Source: CAYJBH01 sp964369445 (GTDB lineage: Bacteria; Bacillota; Clostridia; Oscillospirales; Ruminococcaceae). From it: a stretch of 19,443 nt of DNA. Positions 1 to 7,583 of the stretch are shown here, piece after piece. Position 1 is the first letter of the stretch; each line of letters starts with the position of its first letter. Below the pieces are notes generated by a model. It saw nothing but the letters and a program-made list of their open reading frames with translations, ran no database searches and was not told the origin of the DNA. The position numbers were made by a program, and so were the translations under genes. The stretch lies in contig CAYJFU010000041.1 in the NCBI GenBank assembly GCA_964369445.1, positions 1 to 19,443 of the forward strand, read 5' to 3'.

Positions 1-1
1 G

Positions 2-499
2 GAGCTTTTGAAGGAGCGCGAGCACATCGGCTATCAGTACGAGGGCGCGGCGGCAAGCTTTGAGATGCTTGTGCGGTCGGTGCTCGGCGATTACAAGCCG
101 TTTTTCGATGTCGAGTACTTTAAGGTTCAGGGCGAGCGCCTGTCCAACGACAGGGAGAAATACAACCCCTCCACAGCAGTGGTTAAAATAAGCGCCGGCG
201 GCAAGGAGAGCATAAATGCCGGCGAGGGTGACGGTCCCGTCGATGCGCTCAACAGCGCACTGCGTTCGGCACTTTTGCCCATCTACCCACAGCTGTCTCG
301 CCTTGTGCTTATCGACTACAAGGTGCGTGTCATCGAGGGTAGCAAGGGTACCGAATCCAAGGTGCGTGTCTTTATCGAGAGCACCAACGGCAAAAAGGAG
401 TGGACGACCGTTGCGGTCTCGTCCGACATCATCAACGCAAGTTTTAACGCTCTGGTCGAGAGCTTTAACTATGATTTATTACTGGAAAGGCAGGACTAA
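2..499 (+). CDS. cimA: Citramalate synthase-type enzyme, C-terminal part (5' end outside window)
   Basis: The reading frame is open from the first bases, so the catalytic TIM barrel lies outside the window. About 165 residues remain: a linker beginning ERE-HIGYQYEGAAASFEML and the C-terminal LeuA-type dimerisation and allosteric domain (AVVKISAGG, AGEGDGPVDALNSALR, LIDYKVRVIEG, KVRVFIEST). The GYQ-(F/Y)-EGA-ASFE linker is characteristic of the CimA branch rather than classical LeuA, which is why I call citramalate synthase (pyruvate + acetyl-CoA to (R)-citramalate, the threonine-independent entry to isoleucine). The stop codon overlaps the leuC start by one base (TAATG), implying translational coupling. 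LeuCD and LeuB next door can process citramalate and its isomer as well as isopropylmalate. A LeuA paralogue with the same C-terminal domain remains possible because the active site cannot be seen. Confidence 0.8.
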   Translation, partial: ELLKEREHIGYQYEGAAASFEMLVRSVLGDYKPFFDVEYFKVQGERLSNDREKYNPSTAVVKISAGGKESINAGEGDGPVDALNSALRSALLPIYPQLSRLVLIDYKVRVIEGSKGTESKVRVFIESTNGKKEWTTVAVSSDIINASFNALVESFNYDLLLERQD

Positions 500-1752
500 T
501 GGGAATGACAATGACACAAAAAATCCTCGCCGCGCATTGCGGTAAGGACACGGTAACAGCAGGGGAGCTGATAAAAGCTGACCTCGACCTCGTACTTGGC
601 AACGACATCACGTCGCCGGTAGCTATAAACGAGTTCCGCAAGGCAGGACTTGACAAGGTGTTCCACACCGATAAAATCTGTCTTGTAATGGACCATTTCA
701 CCCCCAACAAGGACATCAAGGCCGCTGAGCAGTGCAAACAGTGCCGCGACTTTGCCAAAGAATACAGCATTAAAAACTTTTTCGACACGGGTGAAGTCGG
801 TGTCGAGCACGCGTTACTACCGGAAAAAGGACTGGTTATCCCCGGTTTTGCCGTCATAGGTGCAGACAGCCACACATGTACATACGGCGCACTGGGTGCG
901 TTTTCCACCGGTGTCGGCTCCACCGACATGGCCGCCGGCATGTACGAAGGCAAAGCATGGTTTAAAGTGCCTTCCGCCATAAAGTTTGAGCTTGTCGGCA
1001 AGCCCTCCAAATGGGTCAGCGGCAAGGACGTTATACTGCACATCATCGGCATGATAGGTGTTGACGGTGCGCTTTACAAATCAATGGAATTCACCGGCGA
1101 GGGTGTTGCCAACCTTACAATAGACGACCGCCTTTGCATAGCAAACATGGCTATCGAGGCGGGCGCTAAAAATGGCATATTCGAGGTGGATGACATAACA
1201 CGTGAGTATCTCAAAACCACAACGACACAGAGCTACCGTGAGTTTAAAGCCGACCCCGATGCTGAGTACGATGAGGTTTACACCATCGATCTGTCGGCAC
1301 TCAAACCCACCGTTGCTTTCCCCCACCTGCCGGAAAATACCAAAACCGTCGAGCAGGCCGGTGAGGTTGTCATCGATCAGGTTGTTATCGGCTCCTGCAC
1401 CAACGGCAGGCTGTCCGACCTTGCCGAAGCGGCAGAGGTCTTTAAGGGCAAAAAGGTTGCAAGCGGCATACGTTGTATCGTTATTCCGGCAACACAGAAG
1501 ATTTACAGAGACGCTATGAAAGCCGGCTACTTTGACATTTTCCTTGATGCCGGTTGTGCCATAAGCGCACCGACATGCGGTCCGTGTCTTGGCGGCCATA
1601 TGGGTATCCTCGCCAAGGGCGAGCGCGCAGTTGCGACAACAAACCGCAACTTTGTCGGCCGCATGGGTCACCCCGAGAGCGAAGTTTACCTCGCCTCCCC
1701 TGCAGTAGCCGCCGCGTCCGCCATCGCCGGCAAGATTGCACAGCCGGAGTAA
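499..1752 (+). CDS. leuC: 3-isopropylmalate dehydratase large subunit
   Basis: 417 residues, aconitase superfamily, of the shorter HacA/LeuC type found in Clostridia and archaea. With LeuD it isomerises 2- to 3-isopropylmalate, and citramalate to 3-methylmalate in the CimA route. Visible motifs are ADSHTCTYGALGAFSTGVGSTD near residues 120-140, and the three [4Fe-4S] ligand cysteines at about C300 (GSCTNGR), C360 and C363 (APTCGPCLGGHMG). The ATG at 499 overlaps the preceding stop and has an AGG-rich ribosome site (GGAAAGGCAGG) just upstream. Further in-frame ATGs follow within five codons. The gene is complete and cytoplasmic. It is separated from leuD by 162 bases, unusually long for these partners, and that gap holds a hairpin. 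Confidence 0.95.
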   Translation: MGMTMTQKILAAHCGKDTVTAGELIKADLDLVLGNDITSPVAINEFRKAGLDKVFHTDKICLVMDHFTPNKDIKAAEQCKQCRDFAKEYSIKNFFDTGEVGVEHALLPEKGLVIPGFAVIGADSHTCTYGALGAFSTGVGSTDMAAGMYEGKAWFKVPSAIKFELVGKPSKWVSGKDVILHIIGMIGVDGALYKSMEFTGEGVANLTIDDRLCIANMAIEAGAKNGIFEVDDITREYLKTTTTQSYREFKADPDAEYDEVYTIDLSALKPTVAFPHLPENTKTVEQAGEVVIDQVVIGSCTNGRLSDLAEAAEVFKGKKVASGIRCIVIPATQKIYRDAMKAGYFDIFLDAGCAISAPTCGPCLGGHMGILAKGERAVATTNRNFVGRMGHPESEVYLASPAVAAASAIAGKIAQPE

Positions 1753-1775
1753 ACGATATACTGTAACAACTTGTT

Positions 1776-1893
1776 CTTATGGGACTGTCGCATTTAATGA
1801 TGTCCTTTTGATTGTTTCCCGCCGGAGGTGGGCAAGCAATCAAAAGCCTAACAAAAACTGTACAATTTGCCTTTAGTGCGACAACCCGATAAG
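1776..1893. repeat. Imperfect inverted repeat enclosing hairpin A
   Basis: The 24-base arm 1776-1799 (CTTATGGGACTGTCGCA...) and the reverse complement of 1870-1893 (CTTATCGGGTTGTCGCA...) agree at 18 of 24 positions by hand alignment. It encloses copy A of the GC-core hairpin, off-centre. Its right arm contains CTTTAGTGC, also present at 14339-14347. It could be a long leader-like stem in the leu transcript or a decayed small mobile element. Confidence 0.4.
1805..1846. repeat. GC-core hairpin, copy A (leuC-leuD gap)
   Basis: The 10-base arms CTTTTGATTG (1805-1814) and CAATCAAAAG (1837-1846) are perfectly complementary. Inside a small TTT/CAAG internal loop, CCCGCC and GGTGGG pair (one G-U) around a GGA loop, the same GCC-GGn-GG core as copies C-F. 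The right flank AAAAGCCTAAC resembles the flanks of copies C and D. No U-tract follows on either strand. It begins 52 bases after the leuC stop, inside what is probably one operon, so it may affect mRNA processing or the leuC:leuD ratio rather than end transcription. Confidence 0.7.
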
Positions 1894-1914
1894 GTTAATC
1901 CAAAGGAGAAAACT

Positions 1915-2385
1915 ATGGGAAAAACATTTAAATACGGTGCAAACGTCGACACTGACGTTATCATACCGGCAAGATACCTCAACTCCAGCGATGCGCAGGA
2001 ACTTGCACAGCACGCTATGGAGGACATCGACGCCGATTTTGTTAAAAATGTAGCCGAGGGCGACATTATCGTTGCGACCGACAACTTTGGTTGCGGTTCC
2101 TCACGCGAACATGCACCGCTTGTCATCAAAACCTGCGGTGTTGCCTGTGTTATCGCCAACACCTTTGCAAGAATATTCTACCGCAATGCCATCAACATCG
2201 GTCTGCCCATCGTCGAGTGCCCCGAGGCAGTCGATGGTATAAGCGCCGGCGACGATGTGTCGGTTGACCTTGAAAACGGCATCATCAAAAACATCACCAA
2301 AGGCACGGAGTACAAAACCGCTCCCATGCCGCAGTTTGCACGCGATATCAATAAAAAAGGCGGTCTGCTCGCCTCGATAAAGTAA
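1915..2385 (+). CDS. leuD: 3-isopropylmalate dehydratase small subunit
   Basis: 156 residues, the swivel-domain subunit that partners LeuC. The family motifs are clear: YGANVDTDVIIPARYL near the N-terminus and DNFGCGSSREHAP near residues 55-70, which shapes the substrate pocket. I place the start at ATG 1915 because it has an ideal AAAGGAG site seven bases upstream. An in-frame TTG at 1867 would add 16 residues that do not belong to the family. The length matches the short clostridial/archaeal type. leuB follows after 10 bases with its own AAAGGAG. Confidence 0.95.
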   Translation: MGKTFKYGANVDTDVIIPARYLNSSDAQELAQHAMEDIDADFVKNVAEGDIIVATDNFGCGSSREHAPLVIKTCGVACVIANTFARIFYRNAINIGLPIVECPEAVDGISAGDDVSVDLENGIIKNITKGTEYKTAPMPQFARDINKKGGLLASIK

Positions 2386-2395
2386 AGGAGTACAC

Positions 2396-3472
2396 ATGAA
2401 CTACAACATTGCTCTTGTAAAAGGCGACGGCATAGGACCTGAGATTATAGATTCCGCTGTACAGGTGCTTGATGCCATCGGCGAAAAGTACGGCCACACA
2501 TTCACATACACCGATGCCCTTGCCGGCGGCTGTGCCATCGACGCAACCGGCGAGCCGTTACCCAAAGAAGCTATTAAAACCTGCCTTGCCGCCGACAGCG
2601 TACTGCTTGGTGCGGTGGGTGGCCCTCAGTGGGAGACGCTTCCCGGTCATCTACGCCCCGAGCGCGCACTTTTAGGTCTGCGCAGTGAACTCGGACTTTT
2701 TGCAAACATTCGTCCGGCGGTGCTGTTTGAAGAACTTAAAGACGCCTGTCCGCTAAAGCCGGAACTGACCGAGGGCAACCTTGACTTCGTCGTCGTGCGT
2801 GAGCTGACCGGCGGCGCCTACTTTGGCGAGCGCGGCAGAAAACAAACCGACATGGGCGAGGCCGGCTATGACACCATGATTTACAGCGAGGGCGAGGTTG
2901 AAAGAATACTGCGCGTTGCGTTTGACATGGCTATGGTTCGCCGCAAAAAGCTCTGCTCCGTTGACAAGGCAAACGTGCTTGAATCCTCACGTCTGTGGCG
3001 CGAGGTTGCGCACCGCGTGAAAGAGGACTACCCCGAGGTGGAATACTCCGATATGCTCGTCGATAACTGCGCCATGCAACTTGTGCGCAATCCAGGTCAG
3101 TTTGACGTTATCGTGACCGAAAATATGTTCGGCGACATACTGTCCGACGAGGCAAGTATGATAACCGGTTCCATCGGTATGCTTCCCTCAGCGTCACTCG
3201 GCACGACAAAGCGCGGACTTTACGAGCCGATACACGGCTCAGCACCCGACATCGCCGGCAAAGGCGTGGCAAACCCACTTGCGACACTGCTGTCCGTTTC
3301 CATGATGTTAAAGTACAGCTTTGAACTTGAAGCGGAGGCTAAAGCACTTGACGATGCCGTTTCCGCCACACTTAAAAGCGGTCTGCGCACAGCGGATATC
3401 GCCGCGGGCGACGAAAAGACTGTCGGCACATCCGATATGACAGCGGCAGTTTTAAAAGCATTAAAAGCTTAG
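2396..3472 (+). CDS. leuB: 3-isopropylmalate dehydrogenase
   Basis: 358 residues, the usual length. It oxidises and decarboxylates 3-isopropylmalate to 4-methyl-2-oxopentanoate with NAD+. Homologues also act on 3-methylmalate, which would complete the citramalate route to 2-oxobutyrate. Seen in order: N-terminal ALVKGDGIGPEI, substrate and metal motif RELTGGAYFGERG, then ENMFGDILSDEASMITGSIGMLPSASLG with the Mg-binding aspartates, and the cofactor loop YEPIHGSAPDIAGKGVANPLAT. The ATG follows an AAAGGAG site by five bases. It is the last biosynthetic gene of the group; yicC starts 12 bases downstream. Confidence 0.96.
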   Translation: MNYNIALVKGDGIGPEIIDSAVQVLDAIGEKYGHTFTYTDALAGGCAIDATGEPLPKEAIKTCLAADSVLLGAVGGPQWETLPGHLRPERALLGLRSELGLFANIRPAVLFEELKDACPLKPELTEGNLDFVVVRELTGGAYFGERGRKQTDMGEAGYDTMIYSEGEVERILRVAFDMAMVRRKKLCSVDKANVLESSRLWREVAHRVKEDYPEVEYSDMLVDNCAMQLVRNPGQFDVIVTENMFGDILSDEASMITGSIGMLPSASLGTTKRGLYEPIHGSAPDIAGKGVANPLATLLSVSMMLKYSFELEAEAKALDDAVSATLKSGLRTADIAAGDEKTVGTSDMTAAVLKALKA

Positions 3473-3484
3473 ACGGAGAATGAC

Positions 3485-4363
3485 ATGCTCGTATCAATGA
3501 CAGGTTTCGGGCGGTGCGCTAAAGCCGTCGGCGGCCGTCAACTCTCAGCAGAGATTAAGACGGTTAATCACAGGTACTTTGAGTGCTCTGTTCGTCTGCC
3601 ACGCAGTTTTACCTTTTTGGAAGAGCGCATAAAAAGCGAGGTGGCAAAGCATGTGTTTCGCGGCAAGGTGGATGTGAGCATATTTTCACAGTCCATTGAT
3701 GTCGTTGACAGCGTTGTAGAACCTAACGTACCAGTAATAAGCAGTTATTTGTCAGCTTTTGATACCCTTTGCAAACAATTTGACCTCCAAAACGATGTGA
3801 AAGCTTCTACCTTCACATCGTTTCCGGAGGCTTTTAAGGTTGTAAAGATGGAAATCGATGAGGATGGCTTGTTCGCCGATATCATGCAGGTGCTCACACC
3901 CGCCCTAGAGGAACTGACACGCATGAGACAACTTGAGGGAGAAAAGTTGCAGGTCGATATGCTGTCGCGCTTAAAGGGTATATCAGGTTGTGCCGCTGAG
4001 ATAGAGCACAGCTCAAAGGACAGAGAGCGTGAGTATTTTGAAAAATTGCACTCTCGCCTTAAAGCATTACTTGCCGACACATCTGTCGATGAGGCGCGAC
4101 TTTTAACCGAGGCGGCAATTTTTGCCGACAAAACGGCAGTAAGTGAAGAGACGGTCAGAATAGACTCTCACATCAAGCAGTTTTTTGCCATTACGAATGA
4201 GAGCGTACCCACCGGCAGAAAGCTTGACTTTTTGATACAGGAACTAAATCGTGAAGTTAACACCATCGGCTCTAAAATTGCTGACAACGACGTGACACTG
4301 ACCGTTGTCGAGATGAAAGCACAACTTGAAAAGGTTCGTGAGCAGGTGCAAAACATAGAGTAA
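3485..4363 (+). CDS. yicC: YicC/YloC family endoribonuclease
   Basis: 292 residues matching the family's usual length. Seen: N-terminal SMTGFGRCAKAVGGRQLSAEIKTVNHRYFE, FLEERIKSEVAKHVFRGKVDVSI, and the C-terminal DUF1732 signature ESVPTGRKLDFLIQELNREVNTIGSKI followed by VEMKAQLEKVREQVQNIE. Family members (E. coli YicC, B. subtilis YloC) are stress-related cytoplasmic endoribonucleases that act on mRNAs and small RNAs. The yicC-remA-gmk order is conserved across Firmicutes. The start has GGAG about six bases upstream. A 12-base-pair hairpin lies inside the coding sequence at 3784-3830. Confidence 0.93.
   Translation: MLVSMTGFGRCAKAVGGRQLSAEIKTVNHRYFECSVRLPRSFTFLEERIKSEVAKHVFRGKVDVSIFSQSIDVVDSVVEPNVPVISSYLSAFDTLCKQFDLQNDVKASTFTSFPEAFKVVKMEIDEDGLFADIMQVLTPALEELTRMRQLEGEKLQVDMLSRLKGISGCAAEIEHSSKDREREYFEKLHSRLKALLADTSVDEARLLTEAAIFADKTAVSEETVRIDSHIKQFFAITNESVPTGRKLDFLIQELNREVNTIGSKIADNDVTLTVVEMKAQLEKVREQVQNIE
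3784..3830 (+). repeat. Inverted repeat inside yicC
   Basis: AAACGATGTGAA (3790-3801) and TTCACATCGTTT (3812-3823) are perfect complements around a 10-base loop. CCTCC (3784-3788) and GGAGG (3826-3830) pair outside them, across one unpaired base on one side and two on the other. It encodes the ordinary-looking stretch LQNDVKASTFTSFPEAF, so it imposes no obvious protein oddity. The outer GGAGG is a ribosome-site-like sequence, but no start codon with a sensible frame follows it closely. Confidence 0.75.
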
Positions 4364-4382
4364 CCGCAGTCACAGAGGTTTT

Positions 4383-4700
4383 ATGCAACTTTTGAATATC
4401 GGCTTTGGCAACCACGTGGTGCCGGAAAGAATAGTGGCGATAACCGCACCGGATTCAGCCCCGATAAAGCGCATGATAGGCGATGCGCGTGAGGCGGCAC
4501 GTCTTGTCGATGCCACGTTCGGGCGCAAGACAAAGGCGGTCATTGTCACCGACAGTGGACATGTCATCCTTTGCGGACTTACATTGGAAGCGATAACCGG
4601 CAGGTTGCAGGCGCTGGGGCAGGCAGACATAGCCAAGCCACTTCAAAATTCGCACAAAGACGGCGTCGGAAAAATCCCGCACAACAAGGCGGAGGATTGA
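4383..4700 (+). CDS. remA: RemA-like regulator (DUF370)
   Basis: 105 residues. The conserved family core is residues 1-75: LLNIGFGNHVVPERIVAITAPDSAPIKRMIGDAREAARLVDATFGRKTKAVIVTDSGHVILC. In Bacillus subtilis RemA is a DNA-binding protein that activates biofilm-matrix and osmoprotection operons; the role here is inferred from family and context. The protein is longer than the usual 85-90 residues, with a polar, lysine-rich tail (residues 86-105). The ATG has an AGAGG site upstream and lies 19 bases after yicC. There is a 127-base gap before gmk. Confidence 0.88.
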   Translation: MQLLNIGFGNHVVPERIVAITAPDSAPIKRMIGDAREAARLVDATFGRKTKAVIVTDSGHVILCGLTLEAITGRLQALGQADIAKPLQNSHKDGVGKIPHNKAED

Positions 4701-4701
4701 G

Positions 4702-4800
4702 TAATAGTTAATCCGGTGCAATTGATACAGACGATATTAAATGGAGTTTTAGTAGCGGGCTGTATGAATTTCGAAGTGGCTCGACTATTAAGAATTTAAA
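4702..4800. repeat. Imperfect inverted repeat, remA-gmk gap
   Basis: TAATAGT (4702-4708) and ACTATTA (4794-4800) are complementary. Inside them AATTGATACAG pairs with CTGTATGAATT at 10 of 11 positions, around a loop of about 30 bases. The spacing between the outer and inner pairs differs by two bases on the two sides. It fills most of the 127-base remA-gmk gap. The arms are weak enough that chance is possible, but similar structures occupy other gaps in this window. Confidence 0.35.
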
Positions 4801-4827
4801 CCATGAAAGGCAGGAGACTAAGGGCAC

Positions 4828-5406
4828 ATGAGTAAAAAAGGACTTTTGGTAGTTTTATCGGGGCCGTCGGGTAGCGGCAAAGACACGCTTGTCGAGTACA
4901 TGTTAGAGCACAATCCACACCTCAAGATATCCGTCTCTGCGACGACACGTAACCCGCGTCCGGGTGAGCAGAACGGCAAGGATTATTTCTTTTTGTCGGA
5001 GCAGGAGTTTTTGCAACGTGTCAAAGACGACCAAATGCTGGAGCACACACACTATGTGGGCAACTACTACGGCACACCGAAAAAGGAGCTGGTGCAGAGC
5101 CTTGAAAGCGGTGATGTAATATTGCTTGTCATTGAGGTGCAGGGTGGTATGCAGGTTAAAAAGCTTATGGGTGATGATGCCCTGTTGCTCTTTATACACG
5201 CACCAACGTTTGAGGAGTTGCGTCAACGCCTTGAAAACCGCGGTACCGACACCGACGAGAGCATTGAGTCGCGTCTAAACCGTGCACTGGAGGAGATGGA
5301 ATACGCCGCAGACTACGACCACGTAGCTGTAAATGACACAGTAGAGCGCTGTGCCGAGGAACTTTTGACGGTCATAAACAATGAGGTTGCCGAGCGAAAT
5401 GAGTGA
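4828..5406 (+). CDS. gmk: Guanylate kinase
   Basis: 192 residues. Phosphorylates GMP (and dGMP) to GDP with ATP in the cytoplasm. Seen: P-loop LSGPSGSGKDTL (residues 9-20), the GMP-binding region SVSATTRNPRPGEQNGKDYFF, EHTHYVGNYYGTPKK, VILLVIEVQGGMQVKK, and the lid region ENRGTDTDESIESRLNRALEEM. It begins at ATG 4828 with GGAG about 12 bases upstream, a rather long spacing. The last bases overlap the priA start (ATGAGTGA), so the two are probably translated together. rpoZ and coaBC, which often lie between gmk and priA in Firmicutes, are absent from this spot. Confidence 0.96.
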   Translation: MSKKGLLVVLSGPSGSGKDTLVEYMLEHNPHLKISVSATTRNPRPGEQNGKDYFFLSEQEFLQRVKDDQMLEHTHYVGNYYGTPKKELVQSLESGDVILLVIEVQGGMQVKKLMGDDALLLFIHAPTFEELRQRLENRGTDTDESIESRLNRALEEMEYAADYDHVAVNDTVERCAEELLTVINNEVAERNE

Positions 5407-7456
5407 AAGGCTTTGCCTTGTTGCTGTCGAGGGTGCGACACCGCGCTTTGATATCCCCTACAGCTATCTACTTCCACAGCATCTAAACGCCGTTGTCGGC
5501 GCTTTTTGCATGGTGCCGTTTGGGGCTGGAACACGCCCACGCCTCGGCATTATATTGCAGATAACCTATGGTGACGGCGAGGGCTACAAAACGGTTATGG
5601 AAGTATGTGAGCCGCGATTTGCACTGGACTCAGGTGAGCTTGCTCTTTGTGAATTTATAAAAGAACAGTATATCTGCGGCTTTTTTCATGTGGTAAACAC
5701 GGTAATACCCACCCCTTTTTTGTACAAAATACAGTTAAAGGACAACGTCTATCGGCTGTCTCGCCGAAAAAAGCGTGAGACGGCACCGCCGGAAGTTGCA
5801 CCTGCCAAACTTTCACAACCGCTGACCCTATCCCCTGCACAGCAAGAAGTGTTTAAAAGCATACTGCCACTGGCACTGCATCCCGATAAAAAACCAGCGC
5901 TCCTTTACGGGGTGACTGCAAGTGGAAAAACAGCTATATTTATCAAGCTTATCGAACAGATGCTGTTGCAAGACAAAAGCGTATTGCTTTTACTGCCGGA
6001 GATATCGCTTGCAACGCAGATGGCAAAGCGCATGAAACAGCTGTTCGGCGAGGGGGTTGCCCTCGTGCACTCCGCACTGTCGGATAGCGAGCGTGCCACC
6101 TATCATGTGGGCATTAAAAACGGGAGCTACCGCATTGTCATCGGAACACGCACCGCGATGTTTGCGCCGATGCAAAACCTCGGACTTATCATAATGGACG
6201 AGGAGCAGGACGCAAGTTACAGCAGCGACCGAACGCCGAGATTTTCAACACATACCGTCGCGGGGTACGTTGCCAAAAGACAAGGGGCGCTTTTATTGCT
6301 TGCCTCGGCAACACCGTCGATTACGACGTATTATTTTGCACAAAAAGGCTTTTTCCACTACTTTGAGCTTAACACAAGGTACAACGACATACCGCTACCC
6401 ACCGCGGTTATTTGCGACCTACGTCAAGACCGCGCCCTTGGCAATGTCGGTGCTGTCAGCGATATGCTGAAGCAGGATATCGAGCAAAACATAAGCGACG
6501 GCAAACAGACCATACTGCTGTTAAACCGGCGTGGATACCGTACCGCCGGCGTTTGCGAACAGTGCCGCTCCCCTAAAACCTGCCGTAACTGCTCGGTGCC
6601 GATGGTTTTGCACAAGAGCCAAAACCGCCTACTTTGCCACTACTGCGGTGCGCAGGAGCCGGCAAAGACGTCAAGTTGTGACAAATGCGGTGGGGCGCTC
6701 AGCTTCACAGGTGCCGGCACGGAACACATTGAGGACGAGCTTGCACAGCGTTTTCCGGGCGTGGGTGTCATAAGGATGGACACCGATGTGGTGGCAAAAA
6801 AAGACTCACACGAACAGCTTTTATCGGTGTTTTCCGAGCGTCAAGCGGATATCCTTGTCGGTACGCAGATGGTCGCAAAGGGGCTGGACTTTGAGGATGT
6901 TACGCTTGTCGGGGTTTTGGGTATCGACAGTATGCTTTATGCCTGTTCCTACCGCGCTTTTGAGACGGTTTTTTCACTTATAACGCAGGTTGTGGGGCGC
7001 TCTGGGCGCACAAACGGAGACGGGCGTGCGGTAATCGAGACAAGCGACCCAAAACACCACGTTATACTGCTTGCCGCAAAGCAGGATTATAAAACGTTTT
7101 ACAAGCAAGAACTGTCGTTTCGCAATCTGTCGCTCTATCCCCCGTTTTGCAGTTTGATTGTCATCAGCTTTGTTGCAAAAACAGCAACGCGTGCCACCGA
7201 GGCGGCACTTGTGTTTAGGTCACTGCTCACTGAACGACACAGCGAACACTTTAAAAACCAACCGATCAGGGTTTTGGGACCGGCCCCGTACAATGTCGCG
7301 ATTGTCAACCAAAAGCACAGGGTTAAACTGACTTTAAAGTGTAAGAATTCAAAGACGTTTCGCGATTTTTTGCGCTATACCATGTCCCAGATGAGCCAAA
7401 AAAAGTATGATAACGGCGTTGAGATTTTCATAGACTTTAACAGTCGTGAAGAATAA
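5399..7456 (+). CDS. priA: Primosomal protein N' (PriA replication restart helicase)
   Basis: 685 residues from ATG 5399, chosen because it overlaps the gmk stop and gives a family-like start (MSERLCLVAVEGATPRFDIPYSYL). Superfamily 2 3'-5' DNA helicase that reloads the replisome at stalled forks. Order: N-terminal 3'BD domain, Walker A YGVTASGKTAIF near residue 170, Walker B IIMDEEQDASY, motif III LASATPS, and a zinc domain with eight cysteines (CEQC, CRNC, CHYC, CDKC). The helicase C motifs GTQMVAKGLDFEDV and QVVGRSGR follow, and then the C-terminal domain. It is shorter than E. coli (732) or B. subtilis (about 805) PriA. The usual DEEH reads DEEQ here and QVAGRAGR reads QVVGRSGR; both look like tolerated variants. 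Confidence 0.95.
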   Translation: MSERLCLVAVEGATPRFDIPYSYLLPQHLNAVVGAFCMVPFGAGTRPRLGIILQITYGDGEGYKTVMEVCEPRFALDSGELALCEFIKEQYICGFFHVVNTVIPTPFLYKIQLKDNVYRLSRRKKRETAPPEVAPAKLSQPLTLSPAQQEVFKSILPLALHPDKKPALLYGVTASGKTAIFIKLIEQMLLQDKSVLLLLPEISLATQMAKRMKQLFGEGVALVHSALSDSERATYHVGIKNGSYRIVIGTRTAMFAPMQNLGLIIMDEEQDASYSSDRTPRFSTHTVAGYVAKRQGALLLLASATPSITTYYFAQKGFFHYFELNTRYNDIPLPTAVICDLRQDRALGNVGAVSDMLKQDIEQNISDGKQTILLLNRRGYRTAGVCEQCRSPKTCRNCSVPMVLHKSQNRLLCHYCGAQEPAKTSSCDKCGGALSFTGAGTEHIEDELAQRFPGVGVIRMDTDVVAKKDSHEQLLSVFSERQADILVGTQMVAKGLDFEDVTLVGVLGIDSMLYACSYRAFETVFSLITQVVGRSGRTNGDGRAVIETSDPKHHVILLAAKQDYKTFYKQELSFRNLSLYPPFCSLIVISFVAKTATRATEAALVFRSLLTERHSEHFKNQPIRVLGPAPYNVAIVNQKHRVKLTLKCKNSKTFRDFLRYTMSQMSQKKYDNGVEIFIDFNSREE

Positions 7457-7493
7457 TTGGTTGTTGATTTAACATGTCGGCTTGTTTATGCCG

Positions 7494-7530
7494 CTGTTAT
7501 CTCCCACCCACGGGCAGGTTGAGATGACAG
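7494..7530. repeat. GC-core hairpin, copy B (degenerate), 3' of priA
   Basis: Arms CTGTTATCTC (7494-7503) and GAGATGACAG (7521-7530) pair over 10 positions with one G-U. The inner part CCACCC-ACG-GGCAGG matches the layout of the other cores but pairs imperfectly. It starts 37 bases after the priA stop. No U-tract follows; the right flank is AAAAATTC. I class it as a decayed member of the family with moderate certainty. Confidence 0.5.
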
Positions 7531-7583
7531 AAAAATTCAAGATCGGTGAAACAAACAAAACACATATCCACTTACAAAACATG

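Noticed and set aside
465..1671. Long antisense open frames opposite leuC (195 and 196 residues)
   Set aside because: They lie fully opposite a well-supported leuC, have no ribosome site or recognisable domain, and arise from codon bias on the other strand.
1753..1914. T-box or leader-peptide attenuator between leuC and leuD
   Set aside because: I find no T-box core sequence, no leucine-rich short peptide and no terminator with a U-tract.
1867..1914. TTG start giving a longer LeuD
   Set aside because: The extra residues are not family-like and the ATG at 1915 has an ideal AAAGGAG site.
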